Part shown: positions 34,756 to 43,828 of the stretch, one piece after another
How the letters are laid out: each line of letters opens with the position of its first letter
Numbering within the stretch: the stretch's first letter is position 1
Source of the DNA: Microbacterium invictum
GTDB taxonomy: Bacteria; Actinomycetota; Actinomycetes; Actinomycetales; Microbacteriaceae
NCBI RefSeq assembly: GCF_014197265.1
Contig: NZ_JACIFH010000001.1
Coordinates: 3,224,001 to 3,288,000, forward strand
DNA length: 64,000 nt
Reading direction: 5' to 3'
Translations under genes and position numbers: made by a program
Notes under the pieces: generated by a model
Seen by the model: the letters and a program-made list of their open reading frames with translations, nothing else
What the model was told of the DNA's origin: nothing
Database searches by the model: none

Positions 34756-35958
34756 ATGACCGAGCTGACCCTCCTGGGCGCAGACGGCGCACTCACCCGC
34801 ACCGCCCTCGTCGACACGTCCGGCTATACCAGACCGGGCGGCCCGCTGCGCAGCCGCGTCGCCTACGCCGCCGCGCACGTCGTGCCGGTCGTGCACGGCG
34901 ACAACACTCCCGGGCAGCCGGCGCAGATCGACTGGGACGCCACCCTCGCGTTCCGCCGCAACGTGTACTCGTGGGGGCTCGGCGTCGCCGACGCGATGGA
35001 CACCGCGCAGCGCAATATGGGGCTGGATGCCGCGGCGACGCGCGAGCTGATCGCCCGGTCGGCCGAGGTCGCGCGCCAGGAGTCGGGCTCGGTCGTCGTC
35101 GGGGTGAACACGGACCACGTCGACGACGACCGGATCTCGCTCGACGAGATCATCGCCGCGTACACGCAGCAGCTCCACTTCACCGAGGAGCAGGGTGCAG
35201 GTCCCGTCCTCATGGCCTCGCGCCACCTCGCCCGGGCCGCCGAGTCCGCGGACGACTATCGCCGCGTGTACCGCGAGGTGCTCGCCGCGGCATCCGTCCC
35301 CGTGGTCCTCCACTGGCTCGGCACCGCGTTCGACCCGCAGCTGGAGGGCTACTTCGGCAGCACCGACTGGCGCGCGGCGTCGGACGTGCTGCTCGAGATC
35401 ATCGGAGAGAACGCCGACAAGGTCGCCGGCGTGAAGATGAGCCTGCTCGACGCCGAGTCTGAAGTGTCGGTGCGCCAGAGACTGCCGCAGGGCGTGCGCA
35501 TGTTCACCGGCGACGACTTCAACTACGTCGGCCTGATCGGCGGCGCCGATGTGCCGGATGCGCCGCAGCCGCTGCGCGACCCCGCCTCGCCGCGCCAGCA
35601 CTCCGATGCGCTGCTGGGCGCGTTCGCCGCGCTCGCCCCGGTGGCGTCGGCGGCCATCCAGGCGCTGGATGCCGGTGACCCGGGCCGCTACCTCGAGATC
35701 CTCGGCCCGACCGAAGCGCTCAGCCGCCAGGTGTTCGCCGCGCCCACGTTCTACTACAAGACCGGCGTGGCGTTCCTGTCATGGCTCAACGGTCACCAGC
35801 CCGCGTTCCAGATGGTGGGCGGCCTGCACTCCGCCCGCAGCCTGCCGCACCTGTCGCGCATCGTCGAGCTCGCGAACGCTTCGAAGGCGTTCGAGCTCCC
35901 GGCGCTCGCTGCCGATCGCTGGCACAGCCTGCTGCGCCTGAACGGTCTCGACGCATGA
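34756..35958 (+). CDS. DUF993 family protein (DHDPS-like TIM barrel)
   Basis: 400 residues. The order of strands resembles dihydrodipicolinate synthases, with a candidate Schiff-base Lys227 in KVAGVKMSL, but the catalytic tyrosine motif YNxP is replaced by LHWLGTAFDP. The C-terminal third (YKTGVAFLSWLNGHQPAFQM and ARSLPHLSRIVELANASKAF) is longer than in DapA. This matches DUF993. The family always appears in such sugar clusters but has no defined reaction as far as I know. The gene lies between a Gfo/Idh and a sugar isomerase, so a retro-aldol or dehydration of a keto sugar is plausible. Confidence 0.8.
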   Translation: MTELTLLGADGALTRTALVDTSGYTRPGGPLRSRVAYAAAHVVPVVHGDNTPGQPAQIDWDATLAFRRNVYSWGLGVADAMDTAQRNMGLDAAATRELIARSAEVARQESGSVVVGVNTDHVDDDRISLDEIIAAYTQQLHFTEEQGAGPVLMASRHLARAAESADDYRRVYREVLAAASVPVVLHWLGTAFDPQLEGYFGSTDWRAASDVLLEIIGENADKVAGVKMSLLDAESEVSVRQRLPQGVRMFTGDDFNYVGLIGGADVPDAPQPLRDPASPRQHSDALLGAFAALAPVASAAIQALDAGDPGRYLEILGPTEALSRQVFAAPTFYYKTGVAFLSWLNGHQPAFQMVGGLHSARSLPHLSRIVELANASKAFELPALAADRWHSLLRLNGLDA

Positions 35959-35989
35959 GCGCCTTCCCCCGACTGAATGGAGTCGACGC

Positions 35990-36859
35990 ATGACCACCCC
36001 CGACCCTCGCCTGTCGATCAACCAGGCCACCGTCAAGCACGCCGACCTCGCGACCGCGCTGCGGGTGACTGCCACCGCCGGAGTGCAGGCGATCGGCACG
36101 TGGCGCGAGCCGGTGCAGGAGGTCGGACTCGCGACTGCCGCGCAGATGCTCACCGAATCGGGCCTGCGTCTGTCGACCCACTGCCGCGGCGGGTTCTTCA
36201 CGCTGCCCGCCGGGCCGGCGCGCCGGGCTGCACTCGACGACAACCGCGTCGCGATCGAGGAGACGGCGACGCTCGCCGCCGCCGGAGCCGAGGGTTCGAC
36301 GGCCGTGCTCGTGCTCGTCGCGGGCGGGCTGCCGGAGGGTTCGCGCGACCTCCTGGGTGCGCGGGAGCGGGTGCGGGATGCCATCGGCGAGCTCGCCCCG
36401 GATGCCGCGGCCGCCGGGGTGACGCTGTCGATCGAGCCGCTGCACCCGATGTACGCGTCCGACCGCTGCGTCGTCTCGACTCTGAACGAGGCACTCGACA
36501 TCGCTGCGGACTTCGATCCCGCCGTCGTGGGCGTCACCGTCGACACGTTCCACATTTGGTGGGATCCCGACGTGCTGTCCGCGATCGAGCGTGCCGGGCG
36601 CGAGGGGCGCATCGCCACCTACCAGGTCTGCGACTGGAAGACCCCGCTGCCGGCGGACGTGCTGCTGGGCCGTCACTATCCCGGCGACGGGGTCATCGAC
36701 TTCGAGCCGATGACCCGGGCGGTGCTTGCGACGGGGTACGACCGCGATATCGAGGTCGAGCTGTTCAATGAGGACATCTGGGCCACCGACCCCCTCGAAG
36801 CCGTGAAGCGGACCGCCGCGGGCTTCGCCTCCGCCGTGTCCCCCTATCTCACCGTTTAG
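35990..36859 (+). CDS. sugar phosphate isomerase/epimerase (xylose-isomerase-like TIM barrel)
   Basis: 289 residues, AP-endonuclease-2-like barrel related to IolE/IolH and tagatose epimerases. Metal-site segments are SIEPLHPMY (Glu), VTVDTFHIWW (Asp and His), YQVCDWKTP (Asp) and IEVELFNED (Glu). It probably isomerises or epimerises a keto sugar made by the Gfo/Idh gene two places upstream. The ATG at 35990 follows GGAG. A copy of TCGACGCATGA occurs at both the end of DUF993 and here, a small duplication. Confidence 0.85.
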   Translation: MTTPDPRLSINQATVKHADLATALRVTATAGVQAIGTWREPVQEVGLATAAQMLTESGLRLSTHCRGGFFTLPAGPARRAALDDNRVAIEETATLAAAGAEGSTAVLVLVAGGLPEGSRDLLGARERVRDAIGELAPDAAAAGVTLSIEPLHPMYASDRCVVSTLNEALDIAADFDPAVVGVTVDTFHIWWDPDVLSAIERAGREGRIATYQVCDWKTPLPADVLLGRHYPGDGVIDFEPMTRAVLATGYDRDIEVELFNEDIWATDPLEAVKRTAAGFASAVSPYLTV

Positions 36860-36869
36860 ACTCACGATC

Positions 36870-37901
36870 GTGACCGACGTTTCCGCTCGCAGCCGCTCCG
36901 CAACGCTCCACGACGTGGCGCGGGAAGCCGGAGTGTCGCTGGCGACCGCGTCGCGGGTGCTGAACGGATCGACCCGTCAGGTCGCGCAGTCGTATCGCGA
37001 CCGGGTCGAGGCCGCGGCCGAGATGCTCGGGTACACCGCCAACCTGTCGGCGCAGGCGACGGCACGAGGCACGTCGGCGGTCATCGCACTGCTGGTGGCC
37101 GATATCGCCGACCCGTACTTCGGCATCCTGGCGTCCGGTGTCGCCCGCGGCGCCGGCGAAGCGGGGCTCGTCGTGACCATCGCCATCACCGAGCGTGACC
37201 CCGAGCGTGAAGTGCAGGTGGTGCGGGCCCTGCGCGGCCAGCGCCCGCGCGGAGTGATCCTCGCGGCATCCCGAGCCGCACACGAGATCGAACCCGTCCT
37301 TGCGAAAGAACTCGACCTCGTCGCCGCCACCGGTGGCCGCGTCGTCGCGCTCGGCACCGGGTCGGACACCGTCCGCGCCATCACGATCGACAACCGCGGC
37401 GGCGCCGAGGCGCTCGGTGCCGCGATCGCCGAACGCGGCTACCGCGACGCTGTCGTGCTCGCGGCAGCCGACGGCGTCGTCACCAGCGATGCGCGGCTCG
37501 AGGGATTCACAGCGGGTTTCACCGCCGCCGGCGGCAGCACGCCGCGCGTCTACCGCGGCGCCTTCACCCGCGAGTCCGGCGCCGAGCTCATGGCCCAGGC
37601 CATCGCCGACGGCGTCGAGCCCGGCACCGTCGTGTTCGGCATCAGCGACGTCGTCGCGATCGGCGCGCTCACCGCGGTGCGCGACGCCGGCCGACAGCCG
37701 GGCGCCGACATCGCGCTGTGCGGATTCGACGACATCCCCACCGGCCGCGATGTGACGCCGGCGCTCACGACCGTGCGTGTGCCGCTCGAAGAGGTCGGAT
37801 ACCAGGCCCTCCGCGCCGCCGTGGATGCCGATTGGCAGCCGGACACCACGCCGCTGCCGCTCGAAGTCCTGCTGCGCGACAGCACACCGCCGCGCGCGTA
37901 G
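36870..37901 (+). CDS. LacI-family transcriptional regulator
   Basis: 343 residues from GTG 36870. Helix-turn-helix TLHDVAREAGVSLATASRVL (residues 12-31), then YTANLSAQATARGTSAVIALLVADIADPYFG and a full effector domain ending CGFDDIPTGRDVTPALTTVR. A TAGACT box (36857-36862) overlaps the end of the isomerase gene and lies seven bases before GTG, so the transcript is probably leaderless and separate from the operon. It is the likely repressor of the GGAAAGCGCTTTCC-type sites of the arabinofuranoside locus. Confidence 0.92.
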   Translation: MTDVSARSRSATLHDVAREAGVSLATASRVLNGSTRQVAQSYRDRVEAAAEMLGYTANLSAQATARGTSAVIALLVADIADPYFGILASGVARGAGEAGLVVTIAITERDPEREVQVVRALRGQRPRGVILAASRAAHEIEPVLAKELDLVAATGGRVVALGTGSDTVRAITIDNRGGAEALGAAIAERGYRDAVVLAAADGVVTSDARLEGFTAGFTAAGGSTPRVYRGAFTRESGAELMAQAIADGVEPGTVVFGISDVVAIGALTAVRDAGRQPGADIALCGFDDIPTGRDVTPALTTVRVPLEEVGYQALRAAVDADWQPDTTPLPLEVLLRDSTPPRA

Positions 37902-37922
37902 TCCGTGGGCGACCCTCGTTCT

Positions 37923-38085
37923 GGGGTCGCGTGTTGTGGCCTCCTGCTGGGTGAGGCGACCACGAGCGACCCTGGTTCTGTGGGCGTGGGGCGTGTGCCG
38001 GTCTTGGGGTCGCGTGTGGTGGCCTTCTGCTGGGTGAGGCGGCCACGAGTGACCCTGGTTCTGTGGGCGTGGGGCGTGTGCCGGT
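37923..38085. repeat. 83-bp tandem duplication after lacI
   Basis: Two copies (37923-38005 and 38006-38085) with a few mismatches begin GGGGTCGCGTGT and contain CTGCTGGGTGAGGCG and GTGGGCGTGGGGCGTGTGCC. A partial third copy precedes them from about 37908. The array truncates the GH127 remnant that follows. Confidence 0.87.
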
Positions 38086-38087
38086 CA

Positions 38088-38440
38088 GTTCGTCCCACAT
38101 CGCGAGGCCGCCGGGGACGCCGCCGAGGTATCCGCCCGTCCGCGCCTGGCATTCGCGCAGGCCCCGCACGAGGATGTCGATGCGGTCGGCCGCTCCGCGC
38201 GATCCGGCCGCCTCGTGGAAGGCGAGGCCGGACAGCACGTGGCCGAGGATGTGGCCGTCGAGTCCGTCGGACTCCCATCCACCGTAGGCGTCGCCGTGGT
38301 CGAGACCGGCCTCACGACGGTACGGGGCGAGCAGCAGGTCGCGGTCGGAGGGCCAGGATCGTCTGCAGTCCGCGCTGCTGCGCGTCGCGCAGCGGGCCGG
38401 GGCGCAGCCGGACTTCGGCCAGAGGAAAGGGAGTGGGCAT
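38088..38440 (-). pseudogene. broken GH127 beta-L-arabinofuranosidase gene (N-terminal fragment)
   Basis: From ATG 38440 the frame gives MPTPFPLAEVRLRPGPLRDA and QQRGLQTILAL. It then shifts; the next frame continues DRDLLLAPYRREAGL, GGWESDGLDGHILGHVLSGL and ILVRGLRECQ, and reaches GGYLGGVPGGLAMWDEL before entering the 83-bp repeat. These are the N-terminal motifs of GH127 (DUF1680) enzymes, which are about 600 residues or longer, so some 80% of the gene is lost and what remains carries a frameshift near 38355. GH127 removes beta-L-arabinofuranose, which fits the nearby GH51 locus. Confidence 0.8.
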
Positions 38441-38465
38441 GTGATCCGGGTCTCGAGATACTGCA

Positions 38466-38489
38466 GGAAAACGCTTCCCACTCTAGAAT
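38466..38489 (+). promoter_or_regulatory. operator and -10 before glycerate kinase
   Basis: GGAAAACGCTTCC (38466-38478) is followed by TAGAAT (38484-38489), about 60 bases before the glycerate kinase start. The palindrome sits between -35 and -10. It also faces the divergent GH127 remnant and may once have controlled it. Confidence 0.55.
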
Positions 38490-38551
38490 CGGGGAAGGTG
38501 TCGTTACGCATCGTACGCACCGCCGAGTCCCATTCGACCAAAGGAGCCCGT

Positions 38552-39778
38552 GTGCCCCGAGTCGTCTTCGCGCTCGACAGCTTCAAAGGCTCGATCGGCG
38601 CCGCCGATGCAGCGGCCGCCGTCGCCGACGGGTGGCAGGCGGTAGGCGCGGCGCTCGACGCCGTGGCCCGGCCGATGGCCGACGGCGGGGAGGGAACCGT
38701 CTCTGCCTTCGCTGCGGCCGTGGACGATGTCCGCCGCATGCCCGTCACCGTCCGCGGCCCGAACGGTCGCGACGTCGACGCCGAGTGGCTGCTGCTGCCG
38801 GACGGCACCGGCGTCGTCGAACTCGCCTCGACCAGCGGCATCGAGTTGCTCGGCGACCAGCGCCTGCCGTGGGACGCCGACACCTTCGGCTTCGGCCAGG
38901 CCGTCGCCGCGGCCCTCGACCACGGCGTGACCCGGCTGGTGCTCGGCATCGGATCGAGCGCCTCCACCGACGGCGGCGTCGGCATGCTGACCGCGCTCGG
39001 CGCGCGGGTGCTCGACAGCGCCGGTTCACCCGTAGCGCCCGGTGCGCGCGGACTCGCCGACATCGTGAGCGTGGAGATGGGTGGATGCCGGGGCCTCCCG
39101 GCATCCGGAGCACTCGTGCTCACCGACGTCACCAACCCCCTGCTCGGGCCGCAGGGCGCGGCGGCGGTCTTCGGCCCGCAGAAGGGCTTCGACGCCGACG
39201 GCGTCACGCGCGCGGACGCGGGGCTTGCGCGCCTCGCCGGAGTGTTCGCAGTCGCCGCGCGGTCGGCGTCGAAGTCGGGAGGCAGTGCCGCGTTCGACGA
39301 CCCCGGTGGATCCGGTGCAGGCAGTGCCGCGTCGTCGGTCGACGCCGGTGGATCCGGCACGGCCGCTGCGTTCGTCGACCCCGCTGAACCCGGCACCGGG
39401 GCGGCGGGTGGCACAGGGTTCGCGCTGCGGGCCTGGGGAGCGCAACTGGTGCCGGGCGCGGGCGAGGTCGCCGAACTCATCGGGCTGCGCGCGGCTATCG
39501 AGCACGCCGACCTCGTCGTCACCGGCGAGGGATCCTTCGACGGCCAGTCTGCGGCTGGCAAGGTGCCGACCTTCGTGGCCGAACTGGCCGCCGACGCGGG
39601 TGTGGCGGTGGCGCTGGTCGCCGGCCGGATCGCCGAAGATGCCGACGTGTCAGCCTTCGCGGCATCCCTTTCCCTCAGCGAGCTCGCCGGGAGCCCGGCC
39701 GCATCGCTGGCCGATCCGGCGCGCTGGCTGCGCGACGCCGGTGGCACCCTCGCCGACCGCTTCGCGCGCGGCGCATGA
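38552..39778 (+). CDS. glycerate kinase (GarK/GlxK family) with a Gly/Ser/Ala-rich insert
   Basis: 408 residues from GTG 38552, five bases after AAGGAG. Family motifs: ALDSFKGSIGAADAAAAV, PMADGGEGTV, LGIGSSASTDGGVGML, TDVTNPLLGPQGAA and TGEGSFDGQSAAGK. It phosphorylates D-glycerate to 2-phosphoglycerate (or 3-phosphoglycerate in some members). Residues about 238-287 form an expanded loop with three degenerate repeats (AAFDDPGGSG, ASSVDAGGSG, AAFVDPAEPG) where the family has a shorter linker before GAAGGTGF. Length is about 30 residues above the norm. Glycerate could come from a sugar-acid pathway of the window. Confidence 0.92.
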   Translation: MPRVVFALDSFKGSIGAADAAAAVADGWQAVGAALDAVARPMADGGEGTVSAFAAAVDDVRRMPVTVRGPNGRDVDAEWLLLPDGTGVVELASTSGIELLGDQRLPWDADTFGFGQAVAAALDHGVTRLVLGIGSSASTDGGVGMLTALGARVLDSAGSPVAPGARGLADIVSVEMGGCRGLPASGALVLTDVTNPLLGPQGAAAVFGPQKGFDADGVTRADAGLARLAGVFAVAARSASKSGGSAAFDDPGGSGAGSAASSVDAGGSGTAAAFVDPAEPGTGAAGGTGFALRAWGAQLVPGAGEVAELIGLRAAIEHADLVVTGEGSFDGQSAAGKVPTFVAELAADAGVAVALVAGRIAEDADVSAFAASLSLSELAGSPAASLADPARWLRDAGGTLADRFARGA

Positions 39779-39784
39779 CCACAG

Positions 39785-39905
39785 TTGGCGCTCGCGCGGG
39801 GTATTCCTGCGGATAGCCGGCCTCAGCGCCAAGTGGAGCCAGGCGCTCTGGTCTAGGTTGGCGCTCGCGCGGGGTATTCCTGCAGATAACCGGCCTCGGC
39901 GCCAA
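39785..39905. repeat. two copies of a 48-bp palindrome-ended element
   Basis: Copies at 39785-39832 and 39858-39905 (73-base period, three mismatches) start TTGGCGCTCGCGCGGGGTAT and end AGCGCCAA or GGCGCCAA, so their ends are inverted repeats. They fill the gap between the convergent glycerate kinase and pgm genes and may serve as bidirectional terminators or be a repetitive extragenic element. Confidence 0.85.
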
Positions 39906-39926
39906 GTGAGGCCACGCGGCTGGAGC

Positions 39927-41570
39927 TCAGGCCTCGCCGAGCGCTGCCGACACCACCGCGCGAGCCTCGTCCTGCACCTGGGCGAGATGCTCGGGGCCGC
40001 GCAGCGACTCGGCGTACAGCTTGTAGACGTCTTCGGTGCCCGACGGGCGCGCGGCGAACCAGGCGTGCGCGGTCTGCACCTTCACGCCGCCGATCGCCGC
40101 TCCGTTGCCGGGCGCGTGCGAGAGCTTCGCGGTGATGGGCTCGCCGGCCAGGGTGTCGGCCGTGACGGCATCGGGTGACAGCTTGCCCAGCACCGCCTTC
40201 TGGGCGGGGGATGCCGGAGCATCGACCCGCTGGTACGTGGAAGCGCCGTACTGGGCCTCGAGCTCGGCATAGCGCTCGGATGGGGTCTTGCCGGTGACCG
40301 CGAGGATCTCGGCGGCCAGCAGGCACAGCAGGATCCCGTCCTTGTCGGTGGTCCACACCGTGCCGTCGGTGCGCAGGAACGAGGCTCCGGCCGACTCCTC
40401 GCCGCCGAACGCGACCGACCCGTCGAGCAGGCCCGGCACGAACCACTTGAAGCCCACCGGCACTTCGAGCAGCGTGCGGCCGAGCGACAGGGCGACTCGG
40501 TCGATGATCATCGACGACACGAGCGTCTTGCCGACGGCGGCATCGGCCGGCCAGCCCGGGCGGTGCGCGTAGAGGTAGTCGATCGCGACGGCCAGGTAGT
40601 GATTGGGGTTCATCAATCCGGCATCCGGAGTCACGATGCCGTGCCGATCGGCGTCGGCATCGTTGCCGGTGAGGATGTCGTACTCGTCGCGGCGGGCGAC
40701 CAGCGACGCCATGGCCGAGGGCGATGACGGATCCATGCGGATCTTCTCGTCCCAGTCGAGGGTCATGAACCGCCAGGTCGGGTCGACGTCGGGGTTCACG
40801 ACCGTGAGGTCGAGGCCGTAGCGCTCGCCGATGAGCGCCCAGTACTCCACCGAGGCGCCGCCGAGCGGGTCGACGCCGATGCGCACCCCGGCGCGACGGA
40901 TCGCCTCCACGTCGATGATGTTCGGCAGGTCGGCGACATACGCCTCGCGGAAGTCGTAGCTGCCGAGCGTGTGCGCGTCGAGGTCGGCGAACCGCGTGCG
41001 CTTCACGCCGTCGAGCCGCGCCGCGATGAGCGCGTTGGCGCGGTCGGCGATCCAGCCGGTCGCGTCCGTGTCGGCCGGGCCGCCGTGTGGCGGGTTGTAC
41101 TTGAAGCCGCCGTCGCGCGGCGGGTTGTGCGACGGGGTCACCACGATGCCGTCGGCGCGGCCGGGGTCGTCGGCCGTGAGGTTCCGGTTGTACGTGAGGA
41201 TCGCCAGCGACAGCGCGGGCGTGGGCACCCAGGCGTCGCGCGAGTCGACCCGCACGTCGATGCCGTTCGCGACGAGCACCTCGATGGCCGACCGCTCGGC
41301 GGGCCGGGACAGGCCGTGGGTGTCGCGCCCGAGGAACAGCGGCCCGGTGATGCCCTGCGCCGCGCGGTAGTCGACGATCGCCTGGGTCGTGGCCAGGATG
41401 TGGTCTTCGTTGAAGCTCGTGGTCAGGGATGACCCGCGGTGCCCGCTGGTGCCGAACGAGACCCGCTGCTCGGCCACCCCGGCATCCGGCTTTCGGTCGT
41501 AATACGCGTCGATCAACTCGTCGATGTCGATCAGGTCGGATGCTTCTGCGGGCTGTCCTGCGCGGCTCAT
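39927..41570 (-). CDS. pgm: phosphoglucomutase (alpha-D-glucose phosphate-specific)
   Basis: 547 residues, matching the 546 of Escherichia coli Pgm. The N-terminal [11 protein letters not shown], catalytic Ser147 in [15 protein letters not shown], metal loop [11 protein letters not shown] and the sugar-binding [10 protein letters not shown] are all present. It interconverts glucose 1-phosphate and glucose 6-phosphate. It is divergent from pheA with 57 bases between the starts. Confidence 0.96.
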   Translation of the reverse strand: MSRAGQPAEASDLIDIDELIDAYYDRKPDAGVAEQRVSFGTSGHRGSSLTTSFNEDHILATTQAIVDYRAAQGITGPLFLGRDTHGLSRPAERSAIEVLVANGIDVRVDSRDAWVPTPALSLAILTYNRNLTADDPGRADGIVVTPSHNPPRDGGFKYNPPHGGPADTDATGWIADRANALIAARLDGVKRTRFADLDAHTLGSYDFREAYVADLPNIIDVEAIRRAGVRIGVDPLGGASVEYWALIGERYGLDLTVVNPDVDPTWRFMTLDWDEKIRMDPSSPSAMASLVARRDEYDILTGNDADADRHGIVTPDAGLMNPNHYLAVAIDYLYAHRPGWPADAAVGKTLVSSMIIDRVALSLGRTLLEVPVGFKWFVPGLLDGSVAFGGEESAGASFLRTDGTVWTTDKDGILLCLLAAEILAVTGKTPSERYAELEAQYGASTYQRVDAPASPAQKAVLGKLSPDAVTADTLAGEPITAKLSHAPGNGAAIGGVKVQTAHAWFAARPSGTEDVYKLYAESLRGPEHLAQVQDEARAVVSAALGEA

Positions 41571-41627
41571 GCGTTCAGTCTGCCCTCTTCGGGCCGTGGT
41601 GTCATGGCCGGACTAGGCTTGACCCCC

Positions 41628-42587
41628 GTGAGCATCGATCCCGGGTCGCCCGTCCGTCGCACCTACAGCTACCTCGGCCCCACGGGAACGTTCACCGAAG
41701 CGGCGCTCGCGCAGGTGCCCGAGGCCCGCGAGCAGATCTGGCGGCCCGTCCGCAACGTGGGCGAAGCACTCGCCGACGTCGTCGTGGGGCGATCGGATGC
41801 CGCGATGATCGCCATCGAGAACTCCGTCGACGGCGGGGTCTCGACCGCGCAGGACGCCCTGGCCACCATGCCGGGGCTGCGGATCGTGGGCGAGTACCTC
41901 GTGCCGGTCAACTTCGTGCTGGTCAGCCGGCCGGGCCAGCGGCTCGAAGACGTCGCACTGGTCGCCGCGCACCCGGTCGCCTACGCGCAGTGCCTGAACT
42001 GGCTGAGCGAGAACCTGCCCGAGCACGCGCACGTCCCTGCGGCGAGCAACGTCGCGTCGGCCGTCGGGATCGTCGACGGCGTGAGTGAAGCGGATGCCGC
42101 GATCGCGCCCCCCGGCATCCTCGAGCACTACGACCTCGAGCTGCTCGCCGAGGACATCGGCGACAACACCAGTGCCGTGACCCGCTTCGTCCTGGTCAGC
42201 CGCACGGTCGCCGCCCCCGCGCCGACCGGGGCCGACAAGACCTCGCTCATCGTCGAGCTGCCCGAAGACCACCCGGGCGCGCTGCTCGAACTGCTCGAGC
42301 AGTTCGCGACCCGCGGCATCAACCTGTCACTGCTCGCGTCGCGGCCGATCGGCGACGCCCTGGGCCGCTACCGGTTCGTCATCGACGCCGACGGCCATAT
42401 CCAGGACGAGCGCATGGCCGACGCCCTGCTGGGCCTGCGGCGCTTCTCGCCCAAGGTGATCTTCCTGGGGTCCTACCCGCGCGCGGACCGCGCGATCGTC
42501 CGCTACCCGGAGCGGTATTCCGACGACGTCTTCGTCGAGGCGCGCGACTGGCTGCGCGGCCTCATCTCGGGCGAGCCCGAGGAGTAG
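41628..42587 (+). CDS. pheA: prephenate dehydratase
   Basis: 319 residues: a prephenate dehydratase domain (YLGPTGTFTEAAL at the start, ENSVDGGVSTAQDAL and SAVTRFVLVSR at the active site, the TRF threonine conserved) followed by an ACT domain (KTSLIVELPEDHPGALLELLEQF) that normally binds phenylalanine for feedback control. It makes phenylpyruvate from prephenate (EC 4.2.1.51). There is no fused chorismate mutase. GTG 41628 has TAGGCT (41614-41619) eight bases upstream and no Shine-Dalgarno, suggesting a leaderless mRNA. Confidence 0.95.
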   Translation: MSIDPGSPVRRTYSYLGPTGTFTEAALAQVPEAREQIWRPVRNVGEALADVVVGRSDAAMIAIENSVDGGVSTAQDALATMPGLRIVGEYLVPVNFVLVSRPGQRLEDVALVAAHPVAYAQCLNWLSENLPEHAHVPAASNVASAVGIVDGVSEADAAIAPPGILEHYDLELLAEDIGDNTSAVTRFVLVSRTVAAPAPTGADKTSLIVELPEDHPGALLELLEQFATRGINLSLLASRPIGDALGRYRFVIDADGHIQDERMADALLGLRRFSPKVIFLGSYPRADRAIVRYPERYSDDVFVEARDWLRGLISGEPEE

Positions 42588-42710
42588 CCCGTTCGCGAGC
42601 CCGAAGCCCAGCTCGTTCGCGAGCCCGGTCGCGAGCCCGTTCGGCAGTCGCTTGGGGCCAGTGTGCGGTCGCCGGACTGTGCCGAACCGACTGCGGAGCG
42701 GGTCGACGCG

Positions 42711-43757
42711 TCAGGCGACGGCGATGTCGAGGGTCTGCAGGCGCCCGGTCGCGGCATCCATCGGCTCGGCGTCGTACGCCCCGGCGACGGGCGAGATCAT
42801 GACCTCGTCGACGCCGTGCTGCGCGGCGAACGCGGCGATGCGGCCGGGCACGTCGTCGCCGGTGCCGATGAACCAGCGGCTCCGGATGGCGTCGATGACC
42901 GGGGCGGCCAGTCCGTCCGCGGCCTCGGCTGCGGCGGCCTGCTCGACGGTCTCGAGCGCGACGAGCGGGCGGTTGCCGCGCAGCCGCGCCATCATCCGGA
43001 TCTGCGGCAGGGCGCGCGCCTCGGCCTCTTCGGCGGTGGGGGAGGCGACGACGTTCACCGTCAGGAACGTGCGCGGAGCGGCGAGCGTGGCCGACGGCTG
43101 GAAGCCCGACCGGTACAGGTCGAGGGCCCGCTCGAGCCCCTCGCCGGAGAAGTGGTTCGCGAACACGTACGGCAGGCCGAGCGCGGCGGCGAGCTGCGCC
43201 GAGTAGTCGCTCGATCCGAGCAGCCACACCTCGGGCGAGGACGTGGCCGCCGGGGTCGCATGCACGTCGTACGTGCCGCCGGAGGTGAACCGCACGGTGG
43301 CGCCGTCCGCGGACAGCAGCGAGGTGATGTCGCGGATGTGATCGGGGAACCGGTCGACGTCGCTCGTGGTGCCCGACTGGCGCAGCAGCTGGGTGATCAC
43401 CGGGTCGCTGCCGGGCGCCCGGCCGATGCCGAGGTCGATGCGCCCCGGCGCGAGGGCCTCGAGCGCGGCGAACTGCTCGGCGACCACGAGCGGGGAATGA
43501 TTGGGCAGCATGACACCGCCCGAGCCCACGCGCAGCCGGGTGGTCCGGGCGGCGGCCGCCGCGGCCAGGACGGGCGGTGTCGTCGAGGCGACGGCCGGCA
43601 TGTTGTGGTGCTCGGCGAACCAGTAGCGCAGGTAGCCGAGCTCCTCGGCGCGTTGCGCGAGGGTGAGGGATGCCGCGACCGCCTCCGCGCTGGTCTGCCC
43701 GGTGCGCACGGGGACGAGGTCGAGAACGGACAGGGCGGGGCGGGTGGGGGTAGTCAT
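42711..43757 (-). CDS. LLM-class flavin-dependent oxidoreductase
   Basis: 348 residues, luciferase-like TIM barrel. Signature segments: LAQRAEELGYLRYWFAEHHNMPAVAST, VGSGGVMLPNHSPLVVAEQFAALEALAPGRIDLGIGRAPG and SPEVWLLGSSDYSAQLAAALGLPYVFANHF. These match the MsnO8/YvbT group of FMN-dependent monooxygenases with unknown substrates. The same frame stays open far upstream of ATG 43757, across the divergent lacI gene, but only this part has protein character. The 123 bases after its stop hold short repeats of GTTCGCGAGCCCG and no gene. Confidence 0.9.
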   Translation of the reverse strand: MTTPTRPALSVLDLVPVRTGQTSAEAVAASLTLAQRAEELGYLRYWFAEHHNMPAVASTTPPVLAAAAAARTTRLRVGSGGVMLPNHSPLVVAEQFAALEALAPGRIDLGIGRAPGSDPVITQLLRQSGTTSDVDRFPDHIRDITSLLSADGATVRFTSGGTYDVHATPAATSSPEVWLLGSSDYSAQLAAALGLPYVFANHFSGEGLERALDLYRSGFQPSATLAAPRTFLTVNVVASPTAEEAEARALPQIRMMARLRGNRPLVALETVEQAAAAEAADGLAAPVIDAIRSRWFIGTGDDVPGRIAAFAAQHGVDEVMISPVAGAYDAEPMDAATGRLQTLDIAVA

Positions 43758-43828
43758 CCTCAGGTCCAACCTGCGCCGGCATCCGCGCATTCCACCTCCC
43801 CGATCCTCCGCGGGCGATGAAGGTCGAT

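Noticed and set aside
37765..39747. 660-codon minus-strand frame as a large protein
   Set aside because: Most of it is antisense to glycerate kinase and runs through the 83-bp repeat; only the stretch at about 38090-38355 is GH127-like.
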